This document shows positions 36,301 through 45,418 of a stretch of DNA of 64,000 bases, one piece after another; positions within the stretch are counted from its first letter, which is position 1, and the number at the start of each line of letters is the position of its first letter. Source of the DNA: an uncultured Mailhella sp. (lineage in GTDB: Bacteria; Desulfobacterota; Desulfovibrionia; Desulfovibrionales; Desulfovibrionaceae); assembly GCA_944322635.1 (NCBI GenBank), contig CALUPL010000111.1, positions 1-64,000 of the forward strand. Direction: 5' to 3'. The notes beneath the pieces were generated by a model. That model searched no databases. It was not told the origin of the DNA and saw only the letters and a list, made by a program, of their open reading frames with translations. The position numbers and the translations under genes are program-made.

Positions 36301-36994
36301 AGGCCGGGTCCACGGTAAAGAGCAGGCCCTTGGAAGCGGCGAAATCTATGGCGTCCTGCGTGACCACGCCCGCCTGACAGGTCATGGTGCGCGCGGCCTT
36401 GTTCACCGACTTTGCGGTAAGGCGCGTGGTGCTCACCATGACGGTGCGCTTGCGCGCGGGCACTGTGCCGCCCGTAAGGCCGGAAGCTCCGCCTCTGGGA
36501 ATGATGGCGAACTTCATTTCGTTGGCCAGGCGCACGAGCGCGCTTATCTGTTCGGGAGTATCCGGCTCCACCACGAGAAGCGGCAGCTCCATGCGGAGGT
36601 CGGTGGCGTCGGTGGCGGCGGCCACCAGCGCGCCGCGGCGGCGCAGAATGCAGTCGTCGGGCATGATGGCGGCAAGGCGGCCCTCAAGTTCGCGGCAGAA
36701 CTCCATTTCCGCCTCATGCGCGCTCCAGAACATGGTAATGCCTTCGCTTATGGCCGTGGCGTACTGATGCGCAAGAGAAGGAGACTCGGCCTGATAGTGT
36801 TCGTTGACGCTCTTCTTCACGTCCGAGGCGGAAATGAAGGGATTGTACGCCACGAGAAACAGCTCTTCGGCTATGTCTATGGCAAGCTGGCGCACGCTCT
36901 GCGGCCAGCGTTCGAATTCATCCAGATTGATGCGCAGTATGCGGTTGACCACATACTCGGCGGATATGGAAATATGGGGCCCTTTGTGGGGCAT
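33338..36994 (-). CDS. FAD/Fe-S D-lactate dehydrogenase-like oxidoreductase
   Basis: A 1218-residue fusion. About 1-110: N-terminal extension. About 120-350: FAD-binding type 4 (PCMH) domain with PRGGASGLTGGTVP. About 350-730: oxidase C-terminal domain ending with HMHAGDGNCHVNIPV and GEHGIGITK. About 760-870: two 4Fe-4S motifs (CTRCGKCKQVCP, CTGCGRCTSVCP). About 920-1180: two CCG domains (LCCGYPLL, GCCGESGAG) as in GlpC/LdhE. Similar single-chain proteins in Desulfovibrio are assigned to D-lactate or related 2-hydroxyacid oxidation at the membrane face. The substrate is not proven here. AAGGAG precedes the start. Confidence 0.85.
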   Translation of the reverse strand: MPHKGPHISISAEYVVNRILRINLDEFERWPQSVRQLAIDIAEELFLVAYNPFISASDVKKSVNEHYQAESPSLAHQYATAISEGITMFWSAHEAEMEFCRELEGRLAAIMPDDCILRRRGALVAAATDATDLRMELPLLVVEPDTPEQISALVRLANEMKFAIIPRGGASGLTGGTVPARKRTVMVSTTRLTAKSVNKAARTMTCQAGVVTQDAIDFAASKGLLFTVDPASKTASTIGGNVSENSGGPFCFEYGTTIDNLLSWTMVTPTGEIIRIERVNHPGHKIMPDEDVVFEVKDLSGGMRNVVRLKGNEVRHPGLGKDVTNKLLDGLPGMQKEGIDGIITEATFVLHPKPSISRVMVLEFYGTSMVPAAELVRKIVNLRDRIRNQGGDVHVSALEEFNSKYVQAINYQPKSDRHKGSPISVIIVQVDGNDAYVLDDTVQAIYALAGDDPHVFAAIAKDDKQAAEFWEDRHRLSAIAKRTSGFKMNEDVVLPMASIPEFAHYLEGLNVVAAADAYRFALQELSRLQGFPLEDPDFNEEFSFASHVAASDESNLDPSLVDEAVAARAEAWLTAQKERFPRLASRIDGIVDYMKSSRIVVASHMHAGDGNCHVNIPVNSNDPRMMEHAEDVAMQVMARTQELGGAVSGEHGIGITKIAFLDPRQMDSLREFKMRVDPRDLFNPGKLVTRNLPVRPFTFSFNRLIADIRESGLPDKECLIRLLSQVQTCTRCGKCKQVCPMVYPERSFQYNPRNKNLILGALTEAIYYSQVTTGHPSPELLQELRHLVEHCTGCGRCTSVCPVKIESPEVALSSLAYVKREGEGGHPIKSQVLSVLSSDPSSRVPAFAKMAALGQNVMNQFIPLVPRVWRRRMSSPLFSGRGPALGMVSMYESLHLEKNAAAHLFLPVSGDISAQGVLEGRVPAVLYFPGCGGSLFYRRIALASIALMMYAGVPVVIPGRHLCCGYPLLAAGSAEQYEVNLQRNRQVIAATLQAAAEAGFDVNMLITACGSCRESLMRHGITGLDGTVLPHNDIVQLLVDRLPHDVAVSHERIIYHSSCHPAWSGVKATKDGGKVARALERITGASILLNPGCCGESGAGAYTCPDIYNVLRERKRERLESALAGYTADAPILVGCPSCKIGIARTLMTMDVKHPARGKDKNAEETPVIDTHRPVLHNAEWLAETLLGKNWLSVFKAQASRTEGHPGVRVVCMEERKR

Positions 36995-37091
36995 GACGGT
37001 CTCCTTGGAACAGAAAAAGGGAGGGCCCGGCGGAGCGAGACCGCTCTGCGCAGGCCCGATGAGAATATCGCGCGGACAGACCGCGAAGTGC

Positions 37092-38465
37092 CTACAGGTT
37101 CAGATTGATGTTGAGGCGGGAGGTGATGTTGTTCTTCACCCACGTGGAGTCCAGCCATTCCAGAGGCTGAACGGGCACGCCGCCCACGAGCACGCCGAAG
37201 TGCAGATGATCGCCTCCGGCAAGGCCGCTCGTGCCCGTGCGGCCGATGATCTGACCGGCCTTGACATTGTCGCCCACCTTCACGCCGTACTCGCTGAGGT
37301 GGGAATACTGCGTCATGAGTCCGAGGCCGTGCTCAATGAGAATCATGTTGCCGTGTATGCCGAGGTAATCCACCCACACCACCCGGCCGCTCTGCGCGGC
37401 GGGCACTTCGGCATGGGCCACGGAGGCGAGATCGAGTCCCATGTGGGTCTGTTCGTCGATCTTCTGACGGTTGCCGTCAACATAGGTACGAAAATCGCCG
37501 AAATTGGCCTTCACCGCGGAACGGGGCAGACGCCGGAACGATCCGCTCCACAAAAAGCGCGGGGAAACGTTGGCCGGATCGGCGGCCACCTTGATGAGCG
37601 TTTCGTCGTTGCCCTCGCGCACCTTGTTGTTGGCGCACAGATACTGGGAAAGCGGCGTGCTCTCTTCGGGACAGAGCTGGGCAAGCTCGCTGGCCTTGAA
37701 GTTGAGGAAGGCCTCGGGAATGTTCAGCGTGTCGGCCCGGTAGTTGCGGTTGAGCGCGTGCACGAGAAGACGACTCGACGTTACGTTGCCCGCCAGATCG
37801 CGGGCCATGATTTCGGGCAGATAGTCGCCGGTCTTCAGGGAAATGGGGAAGGGAAACAGACAGGCGTAGGCGCCGTTGTCCTGCTTGTAGCCGGGGAAGA
37901 AGAGATTGCCCACGCGAACGCCCGTCTGATTCACGTCTTCGGAAACGGTATAGACGATCAGCCCGCTGCCGCCTCTGTACATGGCGGGAGGCCCGGTGCG
38001 CACGGCAATGCGGGGCGGCTGGGAATCGAGAACGAGAGGCAGCTCGATGCTGGTGGTGTTGCCCCGGCCGAAGCCGGCATAGGAACCGTCCACGGCTCTG
38101 ATTTCCAGTTCAAAGGCACCTTCCGGCAGTTTCGTTTCCTTCAGATTGAAAGACACCTTCTGCCTGTTCTCCAGCGTGGGAAAGGTCTGATCGAGAACGG
38201 TCATGCTCTGCTCGCCGCGCTTCACCACCACGGACACGGACTGCACGCCGGACTTGTCGGACATGTCGAGCTCAATGTTCTGCAAAAGCCCCACGCGGCC
38301 GGCGAGTTCGGGATTCATGGTCACGGAAGGACCGCTCAGATCGCGCATGAGAAAATACGCGCCGGCCCCCGCAAGCGCCAGAATCAGCAGCATGGCTATG
38401 ACGGACAGCCCGGAGGAAGAGCGCCGGGACGAGGATCGATAGGAAATTTGTCTTCTGCTAAACAA
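37092..38465 (-). CDS. M23-family metalloendopeptidase with N-terminal membrane anchor
   Basis: 457 residues from a proposed TTG start at 38465 (AAGGA 7 bases upstream). No in-frame ATG gives a sensible N-terminus; upstream Met codons add unlikely sequence. A short basic cytoplasmic stretch is followed by one membrane helix (SGLSVIAMLLILALAGAGAY), a long periplasmic region, and a C-terminal LytM domain with the Zn motifs HMGLD and HLHFG. Both are intact, so it should cleave peptidoglycan crosslinks. It is transcribed toward the dehydrogenase gene, 97 bases apart. Confidence 0.85.
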   Translation of the reverse strand: MFSRRQISYRSSSRRSSSGLSVIAMLLILALAGAGAYFLMRDLSGPSVTMNPELAGRVGLLQNIELDMSDKSGVQSVSVVVKRGEQSMTVLDQTFPTLENRQKVSFNLKETKLPEGAFELEIRAVDGSYAGFGRGNTTSIELPLVLDSQPPRIAVRTGPPAMYRGGSGLIVYTVSEDVNQTGVRVGNLFFPGYKQDNGAYACLFPFPISLKTGDYLPEIMARDLAGNVTSSRLLVHALNRNYRADTLNIPEAFLNFKASELAQLCPEESTPLSQYLCANNKVREGNDETLIKVAADPANVSPRFLWSGSFRRLPRSAVKANFGDFRTYVDGNRQKIDEQTHMGLDLASVAHAEVPAAQSGRVVWVDYLGIHGNMILIEHGLGLMTQYSHLSEYGVKVGDNVKAGQIIGRTGTSGLAGGDHLHFGVLVGGVPVQPLEWLDSTWVKNNITSRLNINLNL

Positions 38466-38739
38466 GGCTGCATCCTTTTCCGGGCAAAAGGCCCAAATGA
38501 TATAGGGCCGCGCCACGCGCTGGCACGGCAGAACGTATTTTCTCGCACACTGCGCCAACAAGTCAAGGAACTTCGAAAAACATTTTTCTTGCGGGGCTTC
38601 CGACAGGGGCGCGACATATCTTATATTCTTCGGATGGATGAAGTTTTTTCCCTTTTCCCGGCCTCCTTCCGCCTTGCCGCAACGGCCCTCTTTATGATAA
38701 GCCCTACCCAATGATATGACCTTGCGGGGGAGAAGAGGT

Positions 38740-39327
38740 ATGTTTCTTTCAGACGTCGCGCAGATATTCAAAAACATGGGCTGGGCCAACCGCATCACCA
38801 TGATGCGCATAGGGGCGGTGCTGCCCATTCTTCTGCTCATCCACTTTCCCAATGTCTATACCTGCTGGATAGCCATGATTCTCTTCGTGGCCGCGGCCGT
38901 CACCGACTTTCTCGACGGCTACATCGCCCGACGCGAAAAGCAGGTGACCAATTTCGGAAAGTTCCTCGATCCTCTGGCCGACAAGCTGCTCATCTGCTCC
39001 ATTCTCATTGAAATGGTGGGACTCGGCTGGGTTCCGGCGTGGATAGTCATTATCATCATCATCCGCGAACTCGCCGTCACGGGTCTGCGTGCCGTGGCCG
39101 CCGACAAGGGCGTGGTCATCGCCGCCGACTGGTACGGCAAGTGGAAAACCGTGTTTCAGATCATCGCCATGGTGCCGCTGCTCATCCACTTCCCGGTCAT
39201 GGGTCTGCCCGTGCATCTCATAGGTACCGTGGTGCTCTACATCGCGCTCATCCTGACCATCTTCTCAGGCTGCAACTACTTTTATCTGTTCTACCGCCAG
39301 TGGCGCGATCATCTGGCGAACAACTAG
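38740..39327 (+). CDS. pgsA: CDP-diacylglycerol-glycerol-3-phosphate 3-phosphatidyltransferase
   Basis: A 195-residue membrane enzyme making phosphatidylglycerol phosphate. The CDP-alcohol phosphotransferase motif D-x2-DG-x2-AR-x8-G-x3-D-x3-D is complete in DFLDGYIAR...GKFLDPLAD. Several membrane helices follow. The start at 38740 (GGAG at 7 bases) is preferred to ATG 38716. First of a run of plus-strand genes. Confidence 0.92.
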   Translation: MFLSDVAQIFKNMGWANRITMMRIGAVLPILLLIHFPNVYTCWIAMILFVAAAVTDFLDGYIARREKQVTNFGKFLDPLADKLLICSILIEMVGLGWVPAWIVIIIIIRELAVTGLRAVAADKGVVIAADWYGKWKTVFQIIAMVPLLIHFPVMGLPVHLIGTVVLYIALILTIFSGCNYFYLFYRQWRDHLANN

Positions 39328-39351
39328 CCTTCCGCGCGTGTTGCCGTGTCC

Positions 39352-39711
39352 ATGAATCACCGCATATCCTCAAACAGAGCCTTCTGGTGGAAGCTGTCGC
39401 TGCTCGTTCTTGCCGTCATGCTCAACGTCGCTCTGGCCAGCCGCATCATATGGGGTTCCCACAGCCTCTATACCTGGCGGGTTCTCAAGGAAAAACAAAG
39501 CGAACTTTCCGAGGAGCTGGCGGCCCTCGATGAAAAGCGCGCCGCCCTCTCCCGTGAGATACGTCTTTTGAAGACCGATCCCGCCTATGTGGAAAAAGTG
39601 ATACGGCAGCGTCTCAACTACGTGAGAAAAAACGAGATTCTCTACCTCTTCGACAAGAGCAGAAGCGATTCGGCATGGCCCGGCGCAAACTCGGACGGCA
39701 AGCATGACTGA
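39352..39711 (+). CDS. FtsB/DivIC-like septum protein
   Basis: 119 residues: a short cytoplasmic N-terminus, one membrane helix (about 13-35) and a coiled coil (EKQSELSEELAALDEKRAAL...) ending in the DivIC-type segment DPAYVEKVIRQRLNYVRKNE. Members link the divisome proteins FtsL and FtsQ. The ribosome-binding site is weak; an upstream GTG at 39346 is also possible. Overlaps the next gene by 8 bases. Confidence 0.85.
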   Translation: MNHRISSNRAFWWKLSLLVLAVMLNVALASRIIWGSHSLYTWRVLKEKQSELSEELAALDEKRAALSREIRLLKTDPAYVEKVIRQRLNYVRKNEILYLFDKSRSDSAWPGANSDGKHD

Positions 39712-40855
39712 AGGCTCATCGTCCATGAATTCCCCTTTTAACGAAGACTCCCGCCCGGAAAAGGCGCTCTGGTATCAGGAAGTTCTCTCCCTTGATCCCG
39801 CCTCCCGCATCTTTCTTCCCTACGCCCGCCTTCTGGCCCGTACTGGCCGCCGCATGGAGGCCGTGGAGGTGCTGCGCTCCGGCCTTGCCCGGCACCCTGA
39901 ATTTCTCGATGCGCGTCTTCTGCTCATCGACCTGCTTCACGACTGCGGACAGGACGCCGCCGCAGGACTTGAGGCGTCGGGCATCATAGAATCGCTTTCC
40001 CGCTGTTCCGCGCTCTGGGAAATCTGGAGCAGGCTGCCCGGCGTGCGCGCCGATCAGTCCGCCATGCTGCTCTTTTTCGGAGCCACCTTCCGCGAGGGCG
40101 GCCCCAGCCTTGCCGACGTGTTCGAGGCCGGCATGAAAGCCCTGCGGGAAGAGGACAGAAAAAACGCCGACGCCTCCCGCGAACACGGTGAAGACACGGC
40201 AGATGCCTGCGCCGACGACGCGGAAAAGGAACCTTCCCTCCCCAAAGGCGCGCCGGAAACGCCGCCGGACTCAGAGCGAAAGACCGAAGCGGAAAACGCC
40301 CCGTCCGGAAACGCCGCCTCCTGTGCCGCACCGAACGGGCAGGCGGACGCAAACGACTCTGAAACTCCCGCAGCACGGGCCTTCGTCATGGACGAAAACG
40401 CCCCCTGGTACAGCCTCGACGCCGTACCCGATGACGACGACATCTACAACGACGAAGAAGGCGAAGAACAACAGACTCCCGCCGCGCCCCCCGTTCCTCC
40501 TTCCGCCATGCAGCTGTTCTTCCCCGAAAGCCGCGCCGACTCCCCGGAGGAGGAGCAGAACGCTCCCGCCGAAAGGAGCATTCCCCGTGCTTCATCGGAA
40601 GGAAAGAGTTCCCTGTGCACGCGCTCCATGGCGCGCATACTCGAAGAGCAGGGAGCCACGGGCGAAGCCGCCGACATTTATCGGGAACTTCTCGAAGTAA
40701 GCTCCTCCGACGAGGAGCGGGCCGAACTGAACGCGAAGCTGGACAGTCTCATGCAGGGCACGGAGACCGCAGCGCCCGACCAGTCAGCCGATTCCGGCCT
40801 GCTGGACATGCTGGAAACTCTGGCCGTCAGGCTGGAAAACAAAGCTCGCGCCTGA
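39704..40855 (+). CDS. TPR-like protein with acidic low-complexity middle
   Basis: 383 residues. The N-terminal 30-140 look like two or three tetratricopeptide helices pairs (YQEVLSLDPASRIFLPYARLLARTGR). Residues about 150-290 are Glu/Asp/Pro/Ala-rich and probably disordered. A final short TPR-like unit (SMARILEEQGATGEAADIYRELLE) is near the end. No known orthologue was recognised. Overlaps the FtsB-like gene and is followed by a lipoprotein, suggesting an envelope-associated role, but this is only context. Confidence 0.7.
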   Translation: MTEGSSSMNSPFNEDSRPEKALWYQEVLSLDPASRIFLPYARLLARTGRRMEAVEVLRSGLARHPEFLDARLLLIDLLHDCGQDAAAGLEASGIIESLSRCSALWEIWSRLPGVRADQSAMLLFFGATFREGGPSLADVFEAGMKALREEDRKNADASREHGEDTADACADDAEKEPSLPKGAPETPPDSERKTEAENAPSGNAASCAAPNGQADANDSETPAARAFVMDENAPWYSLDAVPDDDDIYNDEEGEEQQTPAAPPVPPSAMQLFFPESRADSPEEEQNAPAERSIPRASSEGKSSLCTRSMARILEEQGATGEAADIYRELLEVSSSDEERAELNAKLDSLMQGTETAAPDQSADSGLLDMLETLAVRLENKARA

Positions 40856-40873
40856 GGCGCGACAGGAGATATC

Positions 40874-41644
40874 ATGCGCAGTCGCATACTCCCCCTTTCC
40901 CTCTTCCTTCTGCTTGTCTCTCTTCTGCCGAATCTTTCCGGCTGCGCGCAGATGAAGGGCGCCTACAAGGAAACCAAGACCTTCTATCATACGCACATCA
41001 ACCGCCCCTCCACCCTGAACACCGAGGAGCGCACCGTGCTCGACAAGTCCCAGCGCGATCTCGTGCAGAGCATCATGCCCATTGATGAGGAACTGACCAA
41101 GCTGGAAAAGGCGCTCGACGCCCTCGCCACTCCGCCCGACGCTCAGGGTGCGGCGGATCTGCTGCGCCGCTTCCCGTGGCTGTCCGGCCTTGCCATGGTG
41201 GCCCCCGACGGCACGCTCGGCGCCTCCATTCCCGGCACGCCCATAAAGCAGCTCGACTATGCGCCGCTCCTGGAGCTTGCGCCCAAGGCCCTGCCCCGCG
41301 ATCTGCGCGCATCCATACAGGACACCCCCCTCGGACCGGAAATTCTTCTCGCCCGTCCCTTCCTGCAGGAAGACCGTCTGCAGCTTCTGCTCGTGGCAAC
41401 CTTCGACTTCCGCGCGCTGCTGCCCTTCGCCTCTTCTCCGGGCGACTTCATCGTGCGTTCCGGCGACGTTCTCATATGGAGCGGCGACATGGACTATTCC
41501 GCAACGCCTCTTGCCTCCATCAACTGGACGGAATATCTCAAGGAACATTCGGACGGTATTTTGAGCAACGAAAACGGTTCCATGATGTGGATTTCCCGCT
41601 ATATAGGTGGAAAGCCTGTAGTTTTCGCCGCGCCCATGCATTAA
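40874..41644 (+). CDS. Lipoprotein of unknown function
   Basis: 256 residues with a lipoprotein signal (LSGC at about residue 24). The mature part has an N-terminal helix pair and then a domain (LSGLAMVAPDGTLGASIPG ... PLGPEILLARPFLQ) whose pattern resembles periplasmic Cache/PDC-like sensory folds; that is a guess. GACAGGAGAT precedes the start, 18 bases after the TPR-like gene. Confidence 0.7.
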   Translation: MRSRILPLSLFLLLVSLLPNLSGCAQMKGAYKETKTFYHTHINRPSTLNTEERTVLDKSQRDLVQSIMPIDEELTKLEKALDALATPPDAQGAADLLRRFPWLSGLAMVAPDGTLGASIPGTPIKQLDYAPLLELAPKALPRDLRASIQDTPLGPEILLARPFLQEDRLQLLLVATFDFRALLPFASSPGDFIVRSGDVLIWSGDMDYSATPLASINWTEYLKEHSDGILSNENGSMMWISRYIGGKPVVFAAPMH

Positions 41645-41685
41645 TGTCCGCTATGCGATGATTTCAATTCACATATTGACCCTTA

Positions 41686-41715
41686 TTGCACATTCATCCT
41701 TGTTTATGGTATAGG
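41686..41715 (+). promoter_or_regulatory. Possible sigma-70-type promoter of fbp
   Basis: TTGCAC, 18-bp spacer, TATAGG; 86 bases before the fbp start in an AT-rich stretch. Confidence 0.45.
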
Positions 41716-41800
41716 TACTGGCAAGTAACAGAAGCTCCGACTCTTGCGCAGAGCCTATGACCGATGCGACGGACCGGAGCCGACACCAAGGAGCCTGGAT

Positions 41801-42808
41801 ATGTCTGAAGTCACTGCAATTGAACACCTTATCGCATCACAACGCAGATGGTCGCCTCACGCAACGGGTCAGTTCACCTCGCTGATGCACGACCTTATTC
41901 TTTCGGCCAAAATTATTTCCAGAAACGTCAACCAGGCCGGTCTGGTCGATATTCTGGGCGCGACCGGTACCGTCAATGTGCAGGGCGAACAGGTGCAGAA
42001 ACTCGACACCTTCGCCAACAACACGCTGGTTTACAGAATGCAGAGCTCCGGTGCCGTGTGTGCCGTCGGCTCCGAAGAAATGGCCGAACCCTTCTTCGTG
42101 CCCGAAAACGAACCCCACGGACACTACGTCATCTTCTTCGATCCGCTGGACGGATCCTCCAACATCGACGTGGGCGTGAGCATCGGCACGATCTTCTCCA
42201 TCTATCGCCGTTCCGACACGCAGAACTACTGGGAACTCAATGCCGAGGCCCTCATGCGTCCCGGCATCGAACAGGTGGCGGCGGGCTACTTCCTTTACGG
42301 CTCCTCGACCATGCTTGTGTATTCCACCGGGCACGGCGTCAACGGCTTCACTCTGGACTCCTCCATAGGCGAATTCCTGCTCACGCATCCCAACATCCAG
42401 ATTCCGCGTGTGGGCAAGTACTACTCCGCCAACCACGGTTATTACAACTACTGGGATGAAGCCACGCAGAAAGCCGTTCACGCCTTCTCCCGTCCCGAAG
42501 GCATGCCGCCCCGTTCCACCCGTTATGTAGGCTCTCTCGTGGCCGACTTCCACCGCACCCTGCTCAAGGGCGGCATTTTCTTCTACACCGAAGACCTCAA
42601 GCATCCGAACGGCAAGCTGCGTCTCATGTACGAAGCCGCGCCCATGGCGTTTCTCGCCGAACAGGCCGGAGGCAAGGCCACGGACGGCAGAATGCGCATT
42701 CTCGAAAAGGTTCCTACCGCCATTCATGAGCGCACGCCCCTCATCATCGGTTCCGCCGACGATGTGGATCAGGTTCTCGAAGTCTATCGGGAGAACGGCA
42801 AGGTTTAG
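41801..42808 (+). CDS. fbp: Fructose-1,6-bisphosphatase class I
   Basis: A 335-residue gluconeogenic phosphatase. The metal/substrate motif [23 protein letters not shown] is read directly (DPLDGSSN) and the C-terminal [19 protein letters not shown] is typical. The start at 41801 has AAGGAG 8 bases upstream; an earlier in-frame ATG at 41744 has no family resemblance. Confidence 0.96.
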   Translation: MSEVTAIEHLIASQRRWSPHATGQFTSLMHDLILSAKIISRNVNQAGLVDILGATGTVNVQGEQVQKLDTFANNTLVYRMQSSGAVCAVGSEEMAEPFFVPENEPHGHYVIFFDPLDGSSNIDVGVSIGTIFSIYRRSDTQNYWELNAEALMRPGIEQVAAGYFLYGSSTMLVYSTGHGVNGFTLDSSIGEFLLTHPNIQIPRVGKYYSANHGYYNYWDEATQKAVHAFSRPEGMPPRSTRYVGSLVADFHRTLLKGGIFFYTEDLKHPNGKLRLMYEAAPMAFLAEQAGGKATDGRMRILEKVPTAIHERTPLIIGSADDVDQVLEVYRENGKV

Positions 42809-42836
42809 GCGCCGTCCTCTCTGAAACCGTCATCAA

Positions 42837-42872
42837 GCCGCGCGTCGGACTTTCCGGCGCGCGGCCTGTTCT
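42837..42872 (+). terminator. Probable terminator of fbp
   Basis: A 10-bp GC stem (42837-42846 with 42856-42865, one G-T) followed by CTGTTCTT. Confidence 0.6.
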
Positions 42873-42970
42873 TCCCCGGGCGTTTTCATTCCGCCCGCAA
42901 CGCCCCGGCCTTTGCCGGGCAAGCTTACGATTCACGGCGGACGCCCGCCAAGACATCTTCCGGGTCAAAC

Positions 42971-44041
42971 ATGCTGGTTCTGGGAATAGAAAGCTCTTGT
43001 GATGAAACCGCCCTCGCGCTCGTGGACGACAACGGCGTCCGCGCTTCCGTCATATCCAGTCAGGCCGACATCCACGCCCTGTTCGGCGGCGTGGTGCCGG
43101 AACTCGCCTCGCGCGAGCACGCCCGTCTCATAGGTCCCCTGCTCGACAGTCTGCTTCGCCAGGCCGATCTTGGAAGCGATCCCTGGAAGGCCATAGACCG
43201 CATTGCCGTCACGCGCGGGCCCGGACTCATGGGAAGCCTGCTCGTAGGCGTGGCCTTTGCCAAATCTCTGGCCATGGCTCACGACATTCCCCTCATAGGC
43301 ATAGATCACCTGCAGGGGCATCTGCTTGCCGCAGAGCTGGAAAACGACATCACCTGGCCCGCGCTCGGCGTGCTCATTTCCGGCGGACACACGCACCTTT
43401 ACCGCATGGACGGCCCCGTGGACATGACGGTGCTCGGCAAAACCATCGACGATGCCGCGGGCGAGGCCTGCGACAAGTTCGCCAAGGCCGCGGGCCTGCC
43501 CTACCCCGGCGGCGCCCTGCTCGACGCCCTCGGCAAGAAGGGAACGGCCGATCCGCACCTCTTTCCCCGCCCCTACACGCACAACGACAACCTGGACTTC
43601 AGCTTCAGCGGCCTCAAAACCGCCGGCGCACTCTGGCTCTCGCAGCATCCCGAAGCGCGTTTTCCCGGCGGCGACACTCCGGCCAGAGAAAGGCTCGATC
43701 TGGCAAGCCGGGAACTGTGCGACGCCGCGGCATCCTATCTTCTCGCCATAGCGGAAACGCTCGTCATCAAGGCCACACGCGCCATGCAGCTGTTCCGGCC
43801 GAAGAGCATAGTCGTGGCCGGAGGTGTGGCCGCCAACAGCGTGGTTCGCAGCGAATTTGCAAAGCTTGCGGAAAAACGACACATTCCTCTCATCATTCCC
43901 CGACTTTCGCTGTGCGGCGACAACGCCGTCATGATAGCCAAAGCCGGATGGCACATGGCAAAGGCCGGAAGAGTCCATGATCTCTCGCTTTCCACCATTC
44001 CCCGGGGACAGGTCATACCGCAGGACTGGAAGACTCTCTGA
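42971..44041 (+). CDS. tsaD: tRNA threonylcarbamoyladenosine transferase subunit TsaD
   Basis: A 356-residue ASKHA-fold protein that transfers the threonylcarbamoyl group to A37 of ANN-decoding tRNAs, working with TsaB and TsaE. The metal-binding H-x3-H motif REHARLIGP is present together with GIDHLQGHL, ISGGHTHLY and the nucleotide-binding VVAGGVAANS. The start gives the standard N-terminus MLVLGIESSCDETA. Confidence 0.96.
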   Translation: MLVLGIESSCDETALALVDDNGVRASVISSQADIHALFGGVVPELASREHARLIGPLLDSLLRQADLGSDPWKAIDRIAVTRGPGLMGSLLVGVAFAKSLAMAHDIPLIGIDHLQGHLLAAELENDITWPALGVLISGGHTHLYRMDGPVDMTVLGKTIDDAAGEACDKFAKAAGLPYPGGALLDALGKKGTADPHLFPRPYTHNDNLDFSFSGLKTAGALWLSQHPEARFPGGDTPARERLDLASRELCDAAASYLLAIAETLVIKATRAMQLFRPKSIVVAGGVAANSVVRSEFAKLAEKRHIPLIIPRLSLCGDNAVMIAKAGWHMAKAGRVHDLSLSTIPRGQVIPQDWKTL

Positions 44042-44052
44042 GCTTCTCCGCC

Positions 44053-44081
44053 TTGACAGCGGCATACCCTGTACCTACAAT
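44053..44081 (+). promoter_or_regulatory. Sigma-70-type promoter of trxA
   Basis: TTGACA, exactly 17 bp, TACAAT; the best match to consensus in the window. Confidence 0.8.
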
Positions 44082-44171
44082 CATTCCGCATCATTTTTTT
44101 TCGTGATACGACAAAGATGCGCCGGAGGCATCTCCGGAGTTCCCCATAATCCATTTTAAGGAGTTCAACCA

Positions 44172-44489
44172 ATGTCCACCGCAGTTACTGATGCCACCTT
44201 TGAAAGCGTCGTCATCAAATCCTCCATTCCGGTTCTCGTTGACTTCTGGGCTCCCTGGTGCGGTCCCTGCCGCGGCATCGGCCCCATCGTGGAAGAACTG
44301 GCCGCCGAATACGAAGGCCGCGTCCTCGTGTGCAAGGTCAACGTGGATGAAAATACCCGCATTCCCAGCATGTTCGGCATTCGTGCCATTCCTACCCTCA
44401 TCGTCTTCAAGGACGGCGAAGTCGTCGATCAGGTGACCGGAGCCGTGGCCAAGTCCCATCTCGTGGGCATGATCGAAAAGGCTCTGTAA
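44172..44489 (+). CDS. trxA: Thioredoxin
   Basis: A 105-residue thioredoxin with active site WAPWCGPCRG and the cis-Pro segment IRAIPTLIVFKDGE. TAAGGAG precedes the start. The stop overlaps the trxB start (TAATG), so reductant and reductase are co-translated. Confidence 0.96.
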   Translation: MSTAVTDATFESVVIKSSIPVLVDFWAPWCGPCRGIGPIVEELAAEYEGRVLVCKVNVDENTRIPSMFGIRAIPTLIVFKDGEVVDQVTGAVAKSHLVGMIEKAL

Positions 44490-45418
44490 TGCTGTACGAT
44501 GCCGTAGTCATCGGCGCAGGGCCTGCGGGCATCACCGCGGCCCTGTATCTTGTCCGCTCCGGAGTCAGCGTTGCGCTCGTCGAAAACGCCGCCCCCGGAG
44601 GACAGATACTCAGCACCGCCGAAATCGAAAACTATCCGGGCTTTCCAAAAAGCATAAAAGGCTGGGAACTGGCCGACCTTTTCGACGCCCATCTCGCCGG
44701 ATATCCGGTCGAGCGTGTGCGCGGACTGGTTCTTTCCATGGAAAAGGCCGAAGGCAACATCTTCCGGCTTGCTCTCGATGAAGGCAGAACGCTGGAAGCC
44801 AAGGCCGTAGTGGCCTGCACCGGAGCCCATCACCGCAAGCTGGGCGCTCCCGGCGAAGATGCCTTCAGCGGAAAGGGCGTTTCCTACTGCGCCGTGTGCG
44901 ACGGCAACTTCTACCGCGGTCGCGATGTGGCCGTGGTGGGCGGCGGCAACTCCGCCCTGGAAGAAGCGCTCTATCTCTCGCGCATAGTCAACAAGGTCTA
45001 TCTCATTCACCGACGCGACGCCTTCCGCGGTGCGATGGTCTATCAGAACAAGGTTCGCGAAACCGGAAACATCGAGCTCGTGACGAGCAGCGTCGTGGAT
45101 GAAATCCGCGGCGGCAGCGCGGGCGTGGATTCCGTGGCCGTGCGCAACGTGACGAACGGAGAAACCCGCGTCATTCCCGTGGACGGCATTTTCCTCTATG
45201 TGGGCATGGAGCCTGTGAGCGGCTACCTGCCCGAGGGAACGGGTCGCGACGCTGCGGGCTTCGTGCTTACGGATGCCGAAATGTGCACCGGCATTCCCGG
45301 CCTTTTTGCCGCAGGCGACATACGTGCCAAGCGCTGCCGTCAGGTGAGCAGCGCCGTGGGCGACGGAGCCACGGCGGCAACTGCGGCCTCGTCTTATCTG
45401 GAGCAATGGAATGCGTAA
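44489..45418 (+). CDS. trxB: Thioredoxin reductase
   Basis: A 309-residue FAD/NADPH disulfide reductase. FAD motif GAGPAGITAA, redox pair CAVC (in YCAVCDGNF), second nucleotide site GGGNSALEEAL and C-terminal FAAGDIRAK. Reduces the thioredoxin encoded just upstream. Overlaps bamD by 8 bases. Confidence 0.95.
   Translation: MLYDAVVIGAGPAGITAALYLVRSGVSVALVENAAPGGQILSTAEIENYPGFPKSIKGWELADLFDAHLAGYPVERVRGLVLSMEKAEGNIFRLALDEGRTLEAKAVVACTGAHHRKLGAPGEDAFSGKGVSYCAVCDGNFYRGRDVAVVGGGNSALEEALYLSRIVNKVYLIHRRDAFRGAMVYQNKVRETGNIELVTSSVVDEIRGGSAGVDSVAVRNVTNGETRVIPVDGIFLYVGMEPVSGYLPEGTGRDAAGFVLTDAEMCTGIPGLFAAGDIRAKRCRQVSSAVGDGATAATAASSYLEQWNA

Noticed and set aside
33257-37108. A 1283-codon open frame on the plus strand opposite the D-lactate-dehydrogenase-like gene
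   Set aside because: Shadow of a well-supported gene; composition and lack of motifs speak against it.
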